DNA of 64,000 nucleotides from Tsukamurella spumae (GTDB taxonomy: Bacteria; Actinomycetota; Actinomycetes; Mycobacteriales; Mycobacteriaceae): positions 62,001 to 126,000 of the forward strand of contig NZ_JAAXOQ010000001.1 of assembly GCF_012396015.1 (NCBI RefSeq). Reading direction: 5' to 3'. Position numbers and translations under genes: made by a program. This document shows positions 8,316 through 18,112 of the stretch, piece after piece (position 1 is the first letter of the stretch; every line of letters begins with the position of its first letter). The notes below the pieces were generated by a model. It was not told the origin of the DNA. It saw only the letters and a list, made by a program, of their open reading frames with translations, and ran no database searches.

Positions 8316-9221
8316 TCAGATGGTGCCGGTGAAGGTGTTGCACTGCGCCGGGTCGCCGGTCTGGTAGCCCTGCGAGAACCACTTCACCCGCTGCGCGGAC
8401 GTGCCGTGCGAGAAGGCCTCCGGGTTGACATTGCGGCCGGCGTTGCGCTGGATGGTGTCGTCGCCGATCGCCTGCGCGGACTGGATCGCGCCGGTGATGT
8501 CCTCCTGCGTCAATGGCTTGAGCATCGCGTCCGCGCCCTTATCTGCCTTCGACGCCCACACTCCCGCGTAGCAGTCGGCCTGCAGCTCCACGCGGACCGA
8601 TCCGCCCTGCGCACCCGAACCCTGCTGCGCCTTGTTGATGTCGCCGAGCAGGGTCTGGATGTGGTGGCCCCATTCGTGCGCGACGATGTACTCCTGCGAG
8701 AAGGGCGCGTTCGAGCCGCCCATCTTCTTGATCACGCGGTCCATGAAGTCCAGCTGGAACACGGCGACATTGTCGGCCGGGCAGTAGAACGGGCCCGTTC
8801 CGGCATCCGCGACGCCGCAACCGGTGTTGATGGCGGCGGCATCCGTCGGCATGATCTTGGTCTCGCGGACCTGCTTGTAGCCGCGGACCAGCTTGGCCCA
8901 TTCCCGATCGAGGGAGATCGTGGTGGCCTTGATCCGGCAGGTGGTGTTCTTGTTCGCGTCGGCGCCCGTCCTGCAGGCCGCGAGGTCGCGGTTGACCTGT
9001 TCCTGACCAGCGGAGATGCCCTGGGCGGGACCCTGCTGGCCCTGCTGCGAGTTGGACGATCCACCGCCGGTGAGATCCACCCCGAAAACGAGCCCGAGCA
9101 CGACCAGGACGACAGCGCCGAGGCCGCCGCCGCCGATCATCATGCCGCGGCCCATGCCGCCGCCACCGCCGCCTGCGCTGACATTGCCGCCGCTGAGATC
9201 ACTGTCATCCCGGAAGGTCAT
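8316..9221 (-). CDS. Membrane-anchored neutral zinc metallopeptidase (YpfJ/KPN_02809 family)
   Basis: The 301-residue product has a Gly-rich N-terminus, one membrane helix at about residues 33-52 and an outward-facing catalytic domain. The zinc motif HEWGHH is at about residues 182-187, with a downstream [10 protein letters not shown] segment carrying the third ligand. This is the neutral zinc metallopeptidase family typified by E. coli YpfJ, of poorly known function. It is first in a leftward operon and divergent from aspS. The ATG at 9221 overlaps the stop of a tiny Cys-rich ORF (ATGA). An in-frame ATG at 9233 is an alternative start. Confidence 0.88.
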   Translation of the reverse strand: MTFRDDSDLSGGNVSAGGGGGGMGRGMMIGGGGLGAVVLVVLGLVFGVDLTGGGSSNSQQGQQGPAQGISAGQEQVNRDLAACRTGADANKNTTCRIKATTISLDREWAKLVRGYKQVRETKIMPTDAAAINTGCGVADAGTGPFYCPADNVAVFQLDFMDRVIKKMGGSNAPFSQEYIVAHEWGHHIQTLLGDINKAQQGSGAQGGSVRVELQADCYAGVWASKADKGADAMLKPLTQEDITGAIQSAQAIGDDTIQRNAGRNVNPEAFSHGTSAQRVKWFSQGYQTGDPAQCNTFTGTI

Positions 9222-9238
9222 GCGCAACAGCATTCCAT
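9218..9238 (-). other. Micro-ORF with three consecutive Cys codons before the metallopeptidase
   Basis: ATG-GAA-TGC-TGT-TGC-GCA-TGA encodes M-E-C-C-C-A. Its stop overlaps the metallopeptidase start as ATGA. Polycysteine short ORFs are known as cysteine-responsive attenuators in mycobacteria. I do not see a convincing -10 box at leaderless spacing, so whether it is translated is uncertain. Confidence 0.4.
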
Positions 9239-9317
9239 GAGACGGGTGTCCGCGGGTACAACAGTTCCCCGTAGCATGTCCGGAGTCGAGATTTCCCTGT
9301 CGAAAGGACACCCCGAA

Positions 9318-11114
9318 GTGCTGCGCACCCACCTGGCCGGATCGTTGCGGGCGGAGGATGCCGGCACCGTCGTCACCCTCGCGGGTTGGGTCGCGCGCCG
9401 GCGTGACCACGGCGGTGTCATCTTCATCGACCTGCGCGACAGCTCCGGCGTCGCTCAGGTGGTGTTCCGCGAGTCGGACGTCGCCGAGCAGGCGCACCGG
9501 CTGCGCTCGGAGTACTGCGTGCTGGTGACCGGCACCGTCGAGAAGCGGCCGGAGGGCAGCGAGAACCCGAACCTGCCGTCCGGCGCGATCGAGGTCAACG
9601 TCTCCGAGCTGGTGGTGCTCAACGAGTCCGCGCCGCTGCCCTTCCAGCTCGACGAGGAGCCGGGCGAGGAGGCCCGCCTGAAGTACCGCTACCTCGACCT
9701 GCGTCGGGAGGGTCCGGCCGCCGCGATCAAGCTGCGCAGCCAGGCCAACGCCGTCGCGCGCAACATCCTCGCGCTGAACGACTTCACCGAGATCGAGACG
9801 CCGACGCTCACCCACTCCACCCCGGAGGGCGCCCGCGACTTCCTGGTGCCCGCGCGCCTGCGGCCCGGCACCTTCTACGCTCTGCCGCAGAGCCCGCAGC
9901 TGTTCAAGCAGCTGCTCATGGTCGCCGGCATGGAGCGGTACTACCAGATCGCGCGCTGCTACCGCGATGAGGACTTCCGCGCCGACCGCCAGCCCGAGTT
10001 CACCCAGCTCGACATCGAGATGAGCTTCGTGGACCAGGAGGACGTGATCGCGCTCGGCGAGCAAATCGTCAAGGCCCTGTGGTCGCTCATCGGCCACGAG
10101 ATCCCCACGCCGATCCCGCGCCTGACCTACGCCGAGGCGATGCGCCGCTTCGGCTCGGACAAGCCGGACCTGCGCTTCGGGCTCGAGCTCGTCGAGTGCA
10201 CCGAGTACTTCAAGGACACCCCGTTCCGCGTCTTCCAGTCGCAGTACGTCGGCGCCGTGGTCATGCCGGGCGGCGCGAGCCAGCCCCGTCGCCAGCTCGA
10301 CGCCTGGCAGGAGTGGGCCAAGCAGCGCGGCGCCCGCGGACTGGCGTACGTGCTGATCGGTGAGGACGGCGAGCTCACGGGCCCCGTCGCCAAGAACCTG
10401 TCCGACGACGAGCGCGCCGGTCTGGCGGCGCACGTGCACGCCGAGCCGGGCGACTGCGTCTTCTTCGCGGCCGGCCCCACCAAGGCGATGCGCGCCCTGC
10501 TCGGCGCCGCCCGCGGCGAGATCGCCGACAAGCTCGGCCTGATCAAGGACGGTGACTGGGCCTTCACCTGGGTCGTCGACGCCCCGCTGTTCGAACCCGC
10601 CGACGAGGCGACCGCCTCGGGCGATGTCGCCGAGGGCGATGGCGCCTGGACGGCCGTGCACCACGCCTTCACCAGCCCCAAGCCGGAGTCGATCGATACC
10701 TTCGACACCGATCCGGGCAGCGCGCTCGCCTACGCCTATGACATCGTCTGCAACGGCAACGAGATCGGCGGCGGCTCGATCCGTATCCACCGGCAGGACG
10801 TGCAGGAGCGGGTCTTCGCGGTCATGGGCATCGACGAGGAGCAGGCCCGCGAGAAGTTCGGATTCCTGCTCGACGCGTTCTCGTACGGCGCCCCGCCGCA
10901 CGGCGGCATCGCCTTCGGCTGGGACCGCGTGGTCTCGCTGCTCGCCGGCGCGCCGTCGATCCGCGAGGTCATCGCCTTCCCGAAGTCGGGCGGCGGGGTG
11001 GACCCGCTGACCGACGCTCCCGCGGCCATCACGGTGCAGCAGCGCCGCGAATCCGGCATGGACGCGAAGCCGAAGAAGCCGGAGGCGGCCGCGCCGACGA
11101 CGCCCGCGGAGTAG
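9318..11114 (+). CDS. aspS: Aspartyl-tRNA synthetase (probably non-discriminating AspRS)
   Basis: The 598-residue product is a bacterial-type class IIb AspRS. It has an N-terminal OB-fold anticodon-binding domain (about 1-110), the catalytic core with ATP-binding [17 protein letters not shown], a GAD insertion domain and the final motif 3 region GGIAFGWDR. It charges tRNA-Asp and, in organisms with GatCAB, usually tRNA-Asn as well. I chose GTG 9318 because of the preceding GAAAGGA ribosome-binding site; an in-frame ATG at 9276 is possible but sits next to a likely -10 box (TAGCAT, 9272-9277). The length matches M. tuberculosis AspS (596). It ends in a Lys/Pro/Ala tail. Confidence 0.96.
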   Translation: MLRTHLAGSLRAEDAGTVVTLAGWVARRRDHGGVIFIDLRDSSGVAQVVFRESDVAEQAHRLRSEYCVLVTGTVEKRPEGSENPNLPSGAIEVNVSELVVLNESAPLPFQLDEEPGEEARLKYRYLDLRREGPAAAIKLRSQANAVARNILALNDFTEIETPTLTHSTPEGARDFLVPARLRPGTFYALPQSPQLFKQLLMVAGMERYYQIARCYRDEDFRADRQPEFTQLDIEMSFVDQEDVIALGEQIVKALWSLIGHEIPTPIPRLTYAEAMRRFGSDKPDLRFGLELVECTEYFKDTPFRVFQSQYVGAVVMPGGASQPRRQLDAWQEWAKQRGARGLAYVLIGEDGELTGPVAKNLSDDERAGLAAHVHAEPGDCVFFAAGPTKAMRALLGAARGEIADKLGLIKDGDWAFTWVVDAPLFEPADEATASGDVAEGDGAWTAVHHAFTSPKPESIDTFDTDPGSALAYAYDIVCNGNEIGGGSIRIHRQDVQERVFAVMGIDEEQAREKFGFLLDAFSYGAPPHGGIAFGWDRVVSLLAGAPSIREVIAFPKSGGGVDPLTDAPAAITVQQRRESGMDAKPKKPEAAAPTTPAE

Positions 11115-11163
11115 GCCGCCGGCTCGGGTCGCGCGAACCGGCGCGACGTGATGGGATCTGCTG

Positions 11164-14100
11164 ATGACGATCAAGGTGGGCCTCGAGCATCGCACCGGCT
11201 ATACCTTCGACCGGCCGGTGAAGGTGTTCCCGCACGTGATCCGCTTGCGCCCCGCGCCGCACACCCGCACGCCGATCGAGGCGTACTCGCTCGCGATCGA
11301 GCCGGCCGAGCACTTCATCAACTGGCAGCAGGACATCTACGGCAATTACCTTGCCCGCGTGGTGTTCCCCGAGCCGACGAGCCGGCTGAGCTTCACGGTC
11401 GGGCTGGTCGCCGACCTGGCGTCGATCAACCCGTTCGACTTCTTCATCGACGACTCCGCCGAGTTCGCCGGCTTCGAGTACGACGAGGAGCTGCGCCGCG
11501 ATCTCGAGCCGTACCTGCGCCCCGTCGATGATCACACCGGTGAGGACGGGGTCGGCACGGGGCCGGCCCCGCTCGTGACCGCCTTCGCCGACCGGTTCCG
11601 CGACCCGCAGGACGAGCGCATGATCGACTACCTGGTGCGGATCAACCGCGCGGTGCAGGAGGCGGTCGGGTACTCGGTGCGCATGGAGGCCGGGGTGCAG
11701 ACCCCGGAGCACACGTTGCGGTCGGCGATCGGATCGTGCCGGGATTCGGCGTGGCTGTCCGTCTCGGTCTTCCGGCAGCTCGGGATCGCCGCGCGGTTCG
11801 TCTCGGGCTACCTCGTCCAGCTCGCCTCCGACGTGCCCGCGCTCGACGGGCCGTCGGGGCCCGAGGCGGATTTCACCGACCTGCACGCGTGGGCCGAGGT
11901 GTACCTGCCCGGTGCCGGCTGGGTCGGGCTCGACGCCACGTCGGGCCTGTTCGCGGGGGAGGGACACATCCCGCTCTGCGCGACGCCCAGCCCCGGCTCG
12001 GCCGCACCGATCACCGGTGCCGTGGAGCCGTGCCTGGCCACGATGGACTTCGCCAATGTCGTCTCGCGGATCCACGAGGATCCCCGCGTGACCCTCCCGT
12101 ACACCCCCGACCAGTGGCAGCGCGTGCTGGACCTCGGCGCGCGGGTCGATGCCGCGATGGCCGAGCACGACGTGCGGTTGACGGTGGGCGGCGAGCCGAC
12201 CTTCGTCTCCATCGACGATCAGACGGGCGCGGAGTGGACGACCGAGGCCGACGGTGCGCACAAGCGCGTTCTCGCCTCGGATCTCGCGGCCCGGCTGTAC
12301 GAGCGGTACGCCCCCGGCGGGCTCGTCCGCCGGGGCCAGGGCAAGTGGTATCCGGGCGAGCCGCTCCCGCGCTGGCAGATCGAGCTGATGTGGCGCACGG
12401 ACGGGCGGCCGCTGTGGCGCGATCCCGCGCTCCTCGCGGACCCGTGGAACGACCGGGAGGCCGCCGAGACCTCGCTCGAGCCGTACGCGCCCACCGGCTT
12501 CGCGCGGCCGCGCAACGCCCGGCGGACCGCCGCGTTCCTGGGAGCCGTGGCCGATGCGCTGCGGCTGCCGCCCGAGCTCGTGCTGCCCGCCTTCGAGGAC
12601 CCCGTCGCGGCCTACGCGGCGTGGCTCGGCAAGCCCGCCGGGGATCCGCCGGGAGCGGTCGGGCTCGAGGGCGACCTGGACCCGGAGACCGACGGCCCGG
12701 ACCGTCGGGCGGCGCTCCTCGCGCGGCTCGAGGAGGGCGTCAATCACGCCACCGCCCAGGTGCTTCCGATCTCCCGGAACGACGCCGACACGGGCTGGGT
12801 CGGCAACCGGTGGACGGTGCGCCGCCGACGCCTGGTGCTCGTCCCCGGATCCTCGCCCGCCGGGCTCCGACTGCCGCTCGAGTCGCTGTCCTGGGGCGAG
12901 GAGCCCTTCGAGTTCGAGGCCGATCCGCTGCGGCCGGCCGAACCCCTGCCCGACGGCGCCGTCCCGCGTCGGCGGGTGGTCCGCGAGGAGGTCGAGACCG
13001 ACGAGGAGGGCCGGCCGCGCTGGGTGCCGCGTACCGCGATCGTGGCGGAGGTGCGGTACGGCGTAATGCACGTCTTCCTGCCTCCGACCCACGCTGCGGA
13101 GGACTTCGTGGAGCTGATCGCGGTGATCGAGCACGCGGCGCGCGAGTGCGGGGAGCCCGTCGTGATCGAGGGCTACGGCCCGCCCGCCGATGGGCGGTTG
13201 TCCGCGGTCACCGTCACCCCCGATCCCGGGGTGATCGAGGTGAACGTCCAGCCCACCTCGTCGTTCGCCGAACAGCACGAGGTTCTCAGCGGGCTCTACG
13301 AGGACGCGCGGCAGGCGCGCCTGGGGACCGAGACCTTCGACGTGGACGGCACGCACGGGGGCACGGGCGGCGGCAATCACCTCACGCTCGGCGGCCCCAC
13401 CCCGGCCGACTCGCCGCTGCTGCGGCGCCCCGACCTGCTGGTCTCGCTGCTCACCTACTGGCAGCGGCACCCGTCGTTGTCGTACCTCTTCTCCGGACGG
13501 TTCATCGGGACGACGAGCCAGGCGCCGCGCGTGGACGAGGGCCGCGAGTCGGCGCTCTACGAACTGGAGATCGCCTTCGCGGAGATCGACCGGCTCACCC
13601 GCGGCGACGACGCCCGCTGGCCCGTCGCCGATGGCGGCGACGACGAGTACTCGCCCCCGTGGGTGGCCGACCGCGCCCTGCGGCACCTGCTCACCGACAT
13701 CACGGGGAACACGCATCGCGCCGAATTCTGCATCGACAAGCTCTACAGCCCCGATTCGCCCCGCGGCCGCCTCGGCCTGCTCGAACTGCGCGGGTTCGAG
13801 ATGCCCCCGCACGTGCAGATGGCGCTGGTGCAGTCGTTGCTCGTGCGCTGTCTGGTGGACCGGTTCTGGCGGGTGCCCTACCGCGAACCGCTGATCCGGC
13901 ACGGCGCCAACCTGCACGGCAAGTGGTTACTGCCCTACTTCATCGAGGAGGACATCGCGCGCGTCGTGGCGGACCTGCGGGAGTCCGGCGCCGAGTTCGA
14001 ACTGTCGTGGCTCGCCCCGTTCACCGAATTCCGGTTCCCGCGGCTCGGCACCGTGCACGTGGGGCCGGTGGAGCTGGAGCTGCGCGGCGCCATCGAGCCG

Positions 14101-14610
14101 TGGAACGTCCTGGGGGAGGAGGCCACCGCGGGCGGCACCGCCCGCTACGTGGACTCGTCGATCGAGCGGGTCCAGGTCACGGCCCGCGGCCTCGATCCGC
14201 AGCGGTACCTGCTCACCTGCAACGGCCATCCCGTGCCGCTGGTGGCGACGGACCGCCCCGACCTGCGGGTCGCCGGCATCCGGTTCCGCGCGTGGCAGCC
14301 ACCAAGCGCGCTGCACCCGACGATCACCGTCGACTCCCCGCTCGTGTTCGACCTGGTGGATCTCGCGGCGGGCCGGTCGATCGGCGGCGCCACCTACCAC
14401 GTCGTGCACCCGGGAGGCCGCGCCTTCGACACGCCTCCCGTGAATTCCGTTGCCGCCGAGTCTCGTCGGGGCGCACGCTTCGAACGACTCGGGCACACCG
14501 CGGGCCCGATCGCCATCGCAGCGCTGCGCGAGCGGATCGCCCGCGCGGCGACGGACGTCGGCGCGCCGGGAATTCTCGATCTGCGCCGTGCACGTACAGT
14601 GCTCGGGTGA
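11164..14610 (+). CDS. Large transglutaminase-like/DUF2126 protein
   Basis: The 1148-residue product starts with a bacterial transglutaminase N-terminal beta-domain (about 3-90). A transglutaminase-like papain-fold core follows with a Cys-His-Asp set: Cys in IGSCRDSAW (about 192), His in DLHAWAEV (about 241) and Asp in GLDATSG (about 257). A long DUF2126 region begins near LTVGGEPTFVSIDD (about 340) and fills the rest. Such proteins are predicted to cleave or form amide bonds and always travel with the ATP-grasp partner found next. The gene follows aspS by 49 bases. Its stop overlaps the next start as GTGA. The order matches the M. tuberculosis Rv2566 neighbourhood. The reaction has not been established. 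Confidence 0.88.
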   Translation: MTIKVGLEHRTGYTFDRPVKVFPHVIRLRPAPHTRTPIEAYSLAIEPAEHFINWQQDIYGNYLARVVFPEPTSRLSFTVGLVADLASINPFDFFIDDSAEFAGFEYDEELRRDLEPYLRPVDDHTGEDGVGTGPAPLVTAFADRFRDPQDERMIDYLVRINRAVQEAVGYSVRMEAGVQTPEHTLRSAIGSCRDSAWLSVSVFRQLGIAARFVSGYLVQLASDVPALDGPSGPEADFTDLHAWAEVYLPGAGWVGLDATSGLFAGEGHIPLCATPSPGSAAPITGAVEPCLATMDFANVVSRIHEDPRVTLPYTPDQWQRVLDLGARVDAAMAEHDVRLTVGGEPTFVSIDDQTGAEWTTEADGAHKRVLASDLAARLYERYAPGGLVRRGQGKWYPGEPLPRWQIELMWRTDGRPLWRDPALLADPWNDREAAETSLEPYAPTGFARPRNARRTAAFLGAVADALRLPPELVLPAFEDPVAAYAAWLGKPAGDPPGAVGLEGDLDPETDGPDRRAALLARLEEGVNHATAQVLPISRNDADTGWVGNRWTVRRRRLVLVPGSSPAGLRLPLESLSWGEEPFEFEADPLRPAEPLPDGAVPRRRVVREEVETDEEGRPRWVPRTAIVAEVRYGVMHVFLPPTHAAEDFVELIAVIEHAARECGEPVVIEGYGPPADGRLSAVTVTPDPGVIEVNVQPTSSFAEQHEVLSGLYEDARQARLGTETFDVDGTHGGTGGGNHLTLGGPTPADSPLLRRPDLLVSLLTYWQRHPSLSYLFSGRFIGTTSQAPRVDEGRESALYELEIAFAEIDRLTRGDDARWPVADGGDDEYSPPWVADRALRHLLTDITGNTHRAEFCIDKLYSPDSPRGRLGLLELRGFEMPPHVQMALVQSLLVRCLVDRFWRVPYREPLIRHGANLHGKWLLPYFIEEDIARVVADLRESGAEFELSWLAPFTEFRFPRLGTVHVGPVELELRGAIEPWNVLGEEATAGGTARYVDSSIERVQVTARGLDPQRYLLTCNGHPVPLVATDRPDLRVAGIRFRAWQPPSALHPTITVDSPLVFDLVDLAAGRSIGGATYHVVHPGGRAFDTPPVNSVAAESRRGARFERLGHTAGPIAIAALRERIARAATDVGAPGILDLRRARTVLG

Positions 14611-17177
14611 CTGTCGAACGCGACGCGCCACCGGCCGAGCAGCAGCGGACGTCGATCTTCGACGAGTACGGCGCGGGTGAGCACGACGAACTCGTCGCCC
14701 CCGACGGTGAGTTCCGGCCGCAATGGCGTCCCATGGCGTCCCGGCTCAAGGGCCTGCGGGCGGGCTCCATGCAGCAGATCGCCGACCGGGTGCGGGCCAT
14801 GGTCGACGACGACGGCATCACCTACACGCCGGTGCCCGCGCCGGGTGGTACGCAGGCCTACGCCGGCCACTGGCCGCTGGACGCGCTGCCGATGCTCATC
14901 GAGTCCGACGAGTGGGACCGGGTGGCGCGGGGCGTCGCGCAGCGCTCGCTCCTGCTCGACGCCGTGCTACGGGACTGCTACGGCGAGCAGCGCATGGTCA
15001 AGGAGCAGATCCTTCCGCCCGCAGTACTGTTCGGGAACCGCGGATACGTGCGGCGCGCCGTCGGCGTGCCGGCCCCCGGCCCGAGGGCGCTGTTCCTGCA
15101 CGCCGTCGATCTCGGGCGCACCGCCGACGGTGGGTTCGCCGTCTTCGCGGACCGGACGCAGGCACCGTCGGGCGTGGGATACGCGCTCGCCGGGCGCCGG
15201 ATCATGGCCCGGGCGCTGCCTCGGATGTACCACTCCGCGACGCCCCGTTCGCTCTTGGCCTTCGCGCAGCTGCTGCGCGGGTCGCTCACCGATGTCGCTC
15301 CCAGCGGCGTCGAGGACCCGACGATCGTGGTGCTCAGTCCCGGTTCGCTCTCGGAGACGGCCTTCGACCAGGCGTACCTGGCCTCGGTACTCGCGGTGCC
15401 CCTGGTGGAGGCCGGGGACCTGACGGTGCGCGACGGCGGCCTCTACATGCGCGCCCTGGGCCGGATGAAGCGCGTCGACGTGGTGCTGCGGCGGGTCGAT
15501 TCCGAGTTCTCCGATCCGCTCGACCTGCGCACCGACTCGCAGCTCGGGGTCGCGGGTCTGGTGGAGCTGGTGACCCGGGGAGCGGTCAGCGTGGTCAACA
15601 CGCTCGGATCCGGACTGCTCGAGAGTCCCGCGCTGCATCCGTTCCTGCCGGACCTGTGCCGGGCCCTCCTCGACGAGGAGCTGCAGCTTCCGTCCACCCC
15701 CACCTACTACGCGGCCTCCGACGCGGGGCAGGCGGCGCTGGAGCGACTCGACGCGCTGGTGCTGACCCGGTTCGCGTCCGGCGAGCGCGTCGTGGGCGCC
15801 GACCTGGACACCGCCGGAGCGGAGGCCCTGCGCGCGCGGGTCGCCGCCGAGCCCGAACTGTGGTGCGCGCAGGAACTGGTCGAGTTCTCGACCGCGCCGT
15901 CGCTCATCGGGGCCGACGGCGGCGTGCCGGCGCCGCGGGGCTTCGGGATGCGGACCTTCTCCGTGGCGCAGGAGTCCGGGTACGCGGTGATGAGCGGGGG
16001 CCTCGGTCAGGTCTTCGCCGACGGTGCGCCGGGCCGGCAGATGGTCTCGGTGGCCGCGAAGGACGTGTGGGTGCCGATCTCGGAGGACACCCGCGCCGGG
16101 GTGCGCGTCGCGACCGTGCCGCCGCGACCGCGCCAGACGGTGCCCATGAGCGGGCCGGTCTCCACACCGCGCGTGCTGGCGGATCTGTTCTGGATGGGCC
16201 GCTACGCGGAGCGGGCCGAGGCGATGGTCCGGGTGCTGGCGGTCGCGAGCGACCGGACCGCCGAATACCGGGACCGGCCGTGGCTGGCGGGTGCCGCGTC
16301 ACTGCAGCCGTGGCTCGACGCGGTGGGGGCGGTGTCGCGCACCGTCGACGCGGTGCCGCTGAGCGCCTCCGGATCCGGGGAGACCGAGATCGTCGCCGCG
16401 CTGCGGACTCTGACCGTCGACCCGGCCCTGCCGGGCACCGTCGCGCATTCGGTGGTGGCGATGATCCGGGCGACCCGGGCGGTCCGCGATCAGATGTCGA
16501 CCGGCACGTGGACCGTGCTCGGCGGGGCCGAGCGGGCTCTGCTCCGGTTGGACCGAGCGCCCGAGGACGACGGCGCGCAGCTCGACCAGACCCTCGGCGA
16601 TATGCTGGTGTCGCTGCTCGCGTTCGCCGGGCTGGCACGCGAGTCGATGGTCCGCGATCCGGGCTGGCTGATGCAGGACGTGGGCCGGAGGATCGAGCGC
16701 GCGCTGCAACTGGTCGATCTGACCCGGCAGGTGCTGGTCCCGGCGCGGGATCCCGAGACCGACACGGTGATGATCGAGTCCTACCTCGTGGCGGGCGAGT
16801 CGTCGGTGACCTACCGGCGGCGCCATCGCGCGGTGATCCGGGCCGGTGCCGCCCTGGCGCTGATGTTCTTCGACGACACCAACCCGCGGTCACTGATCTA
16901 CCAGCTCACTCGACTGCGCAACGATCTCGCCCAGCTGCCGGACGAGCTGCGCTCGGGGCCGGCGGAGCGGCTGGTGGAGGAGCAGATCACCCAGGTCGGA
17001 CGCTTCGACGCCGACGACACCGATGTCCAGGACGACGGCCGGCGCGAGGTGCTGGACACGCTGCTCACGGGTGTGGCGCGCGGCCTGCGTGAGGTATCGG
17101 ACGTCTTGGAGCGGACACGGCTCGCACCGCCCGCACAGGCCAGGCCATTGTGGTCGGGCACCGTCGGAGGTGAATGA
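14607..17177 (+). CDS. Circularly permuted ATP-grasp plus alpha-E domain protein
   Basis: The 856-residue product fuses two domains usually encoded together. About residues 70-470 form a circularly permuted type-2 ATP-grasp domain (DUF404/DUF407-like, with the ILPPAVLFGNRGYVRR and DPTIVVLSPG segments). About 510-820 form an alpha-E domain (DUF403) beginning LADLFWMGRYAERAE. The ATP-grasp part is predicted to ligate a carboxylate to an amine; the alpha-E part is an all-helical partner. The GTG start and final TGA overlap the genes on both sides, so all three are co-translated. In M. tuberculosis the counterpart is Rv2567. The product of the ligation is unknown. Confidence 0.87.
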   Translation: MTVERDAPPAEQQRTSIFDEYGAGEHDELVAPDGEFRPQWRPMASRLKGLRAGSMQQIADRVRAMVDDDGITYTPVPAPGGTQAYAGHWPLDALPMLIESDEWDRVARGVAQRSLLLDAVLRDCYGEQRMVKEQILPPAVLFGNRGYVRRAVGVPAPGPRALFLHAVDLGRTADGGFAVFADRTQAPSGVGYALAGRRIMARALPRMYHSATPRSLLAFAQLLRGSLTDVAPSGVEDPTIVVLSPGSLSETAFDQAYLASVLAVPLVEAGDLTVRDGGLYMRALGRMKRVDVVLRRVDSEFSDPLDLRTDSQLGVAGLVELVTRGAVSVVNTLGSGLLESPALHPFLPDLCRALLDEELQLPSTPTYYAASDAGQAALERLDALVLTRFASGERVVGADLDTAGAEALRARVAAEPELWCAQELVEFSTAPSLIGADGGVPAPRGFGMRTFSVAQESGYAVMSGGLGQVFADGAPGRQMVSVAAKDVWVPISEDTRAGVRVATVPPRPRQTVPMSGPVSTPRVLADLFWMGRYAERAEAMVRVLAVASDRTAEYRDRPWLAGAASLQPWLDAVGAVSRTVDAVPLSASGSGETEIVAALRTLTVDPALPGTVAHSVVAMIRATRAVRDQMSTGTWTVLGGAERALLRLDRAPEDDGAQLDQTLGDMLVSLLAFAGLARESMVRDPGWLMQDVGRRIERALQLVDLTRQVLVPARDPETDTVMIESYLVAGESSVTYRRRHRAVIRAGAALALMFFDDTNPRSLIYQLTRLRNDLAQLPDELRSGPAERLVEEQITQVGRFDADDTDVQDDGRREVLDTLLTGVARGLREVSDVLERTRLAPPAQARPLWSGTVGGE

Positions 17178-18097
17178 CGATGGCTTTGACGTTCAGCGAA
17201 CGCACGGCGGACTCGCGGACCCGGACCTACCGGGTGGTCCACTCGACGGAGTACACCTACGACGATTCGGTGAGTTCGTCGTACGGCCGGTGTTACCTCA
17301 GCCCCAGGGACATGCCGGGGCAACGGGTCCTCGAACACGAGATCAGTATCGATCCCGAACCCTCGGACCGATCCGAGGGAGTCGATGCCTTCGGCAACAT
17401 CGACACCTTCTTCCACGTCACCACGCCGCACACCGAACTGGTGGTGCGCGGCAGCTCGCTCGTCGAGGTCGATCCGCTGGACCGCGCGATCACGGGTGAG
17501 GGCGCGGCGATCGCGCCGTGGGAGCTCGCCCGGCCGGTCGGTGCCGCCGGAGCAATCGCCAGTCAGTTCCGCCTCGACCTCGAGCCGCCGGAGATCACGG
17601 ATTCGGTGCGCGCGTACGCCGACGCGATCTTCACGCCGGGCAAGCCCCTGGTGGAGGCGATCCGCGATCTGACCACGGGGATCTACACCGATTTCCAGTA
17701 CCACTCGGGAGCCACCTCGGTGTCGACGCGCGTCGGCGACGTGATGGAGCGCCGCGAGGGGGTGTGCCAGGACTTCGCGCGGGTCGCGATCGCCTGCCTG
17801 CGGTCCAAGGGCCTCGCGGCCCGCTACGTGTCGGGCTACCTCGCCACCGAGCCGCCGCCCGGTCAGGACCGGGTCGTCGGCGCCGGAGCGACCCACGCGT
17901 GGGCCGCGGTGTGGCTGCCCGGCGACATCTGGCTGCCCTTCGACCCGACGAACAACAAGTTCGTCGACGAACGGCACGTGACCGTCGCATGGGGCCGCGA
18001 TTACGAGGACGTGCCACCGCTGCGCGGGGTCATCTACACCGAATCGAAGGGGTCGAAGATCCATGTCTCCGTGGACGTCGCGCCCCTGCCGGACTGA
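17174..18097 (+). CDS. Transglutaminase family protein
   Basis: The 307-residue product has a Bact_transglu_N beta-domain (about 15-100) and a transglutaminase-like core. Its catalytic set is Cys in EGVCQDFAR (about 198), His in THAWAAVW (about 241) and Asp in PFDPTNNK (about 257). These enzymes are mostly cysteine proteases or amidases that share the transglutaminase fold. It has no signal peptide. The ATG overlaps the upstream stop as ATGA; a second in-frame ATG 6 bases on is also possible. As third gene of the cassette it may process the product of the ATP-grasp ligase, but this is inference from gene order. The M. tuberculosis counterpart is Rv2569c. Confidence 0.88.
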   Translation: MTMALTFSERTADSRTRTYRVVHSTEYTYDDSVSSSYGRCYLSPRDMPGQRVLEHEISIDPEPSDRSEGVDAFGNIDTFFHVTTPHTELVVRGSSLVEVDPLDRAITGEGAAIAPWELARPVGAAGAIASQFRLDLEPPEITDSVRAYADAIFTPGKPLVEAIRDLTTGIYTDFQYHSGATSVSTRVGDVMERREGVCQDFARVAIACLRSKGLAARYVSGYLATEPPPGQDRVVGAGATHAWAAVWLPGDIWLPFDPTNNKFVDERHVTVAWGRDYEDVPPLRGVIYTESKGSKIHVSVDVAPLPD

Positions 18098-18099
18098 GG

Positions 18100-18105
18100 T
18101 AGGTT
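18100..18105 (+). promoter_or_regulatory. -10 element TAGGTT before the phosphotransferase gene
   Basis: TAGGTT ends 7 bases before the ATG at 18113. This predicts a leaderless transcript that can be made independently of the upstream cassette. Confidence 0.5.
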
Positions 18106-18112
18106 GGAGGTG

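Noticed and set aside
8316-11195. Long minus-strand frame running through aspS into the metallopeptidase gene
   Set aside because: Only the part from 9221 down to 8316 codes for the metallopeptidase. The rest is antisense to aspS, with no family similarity.
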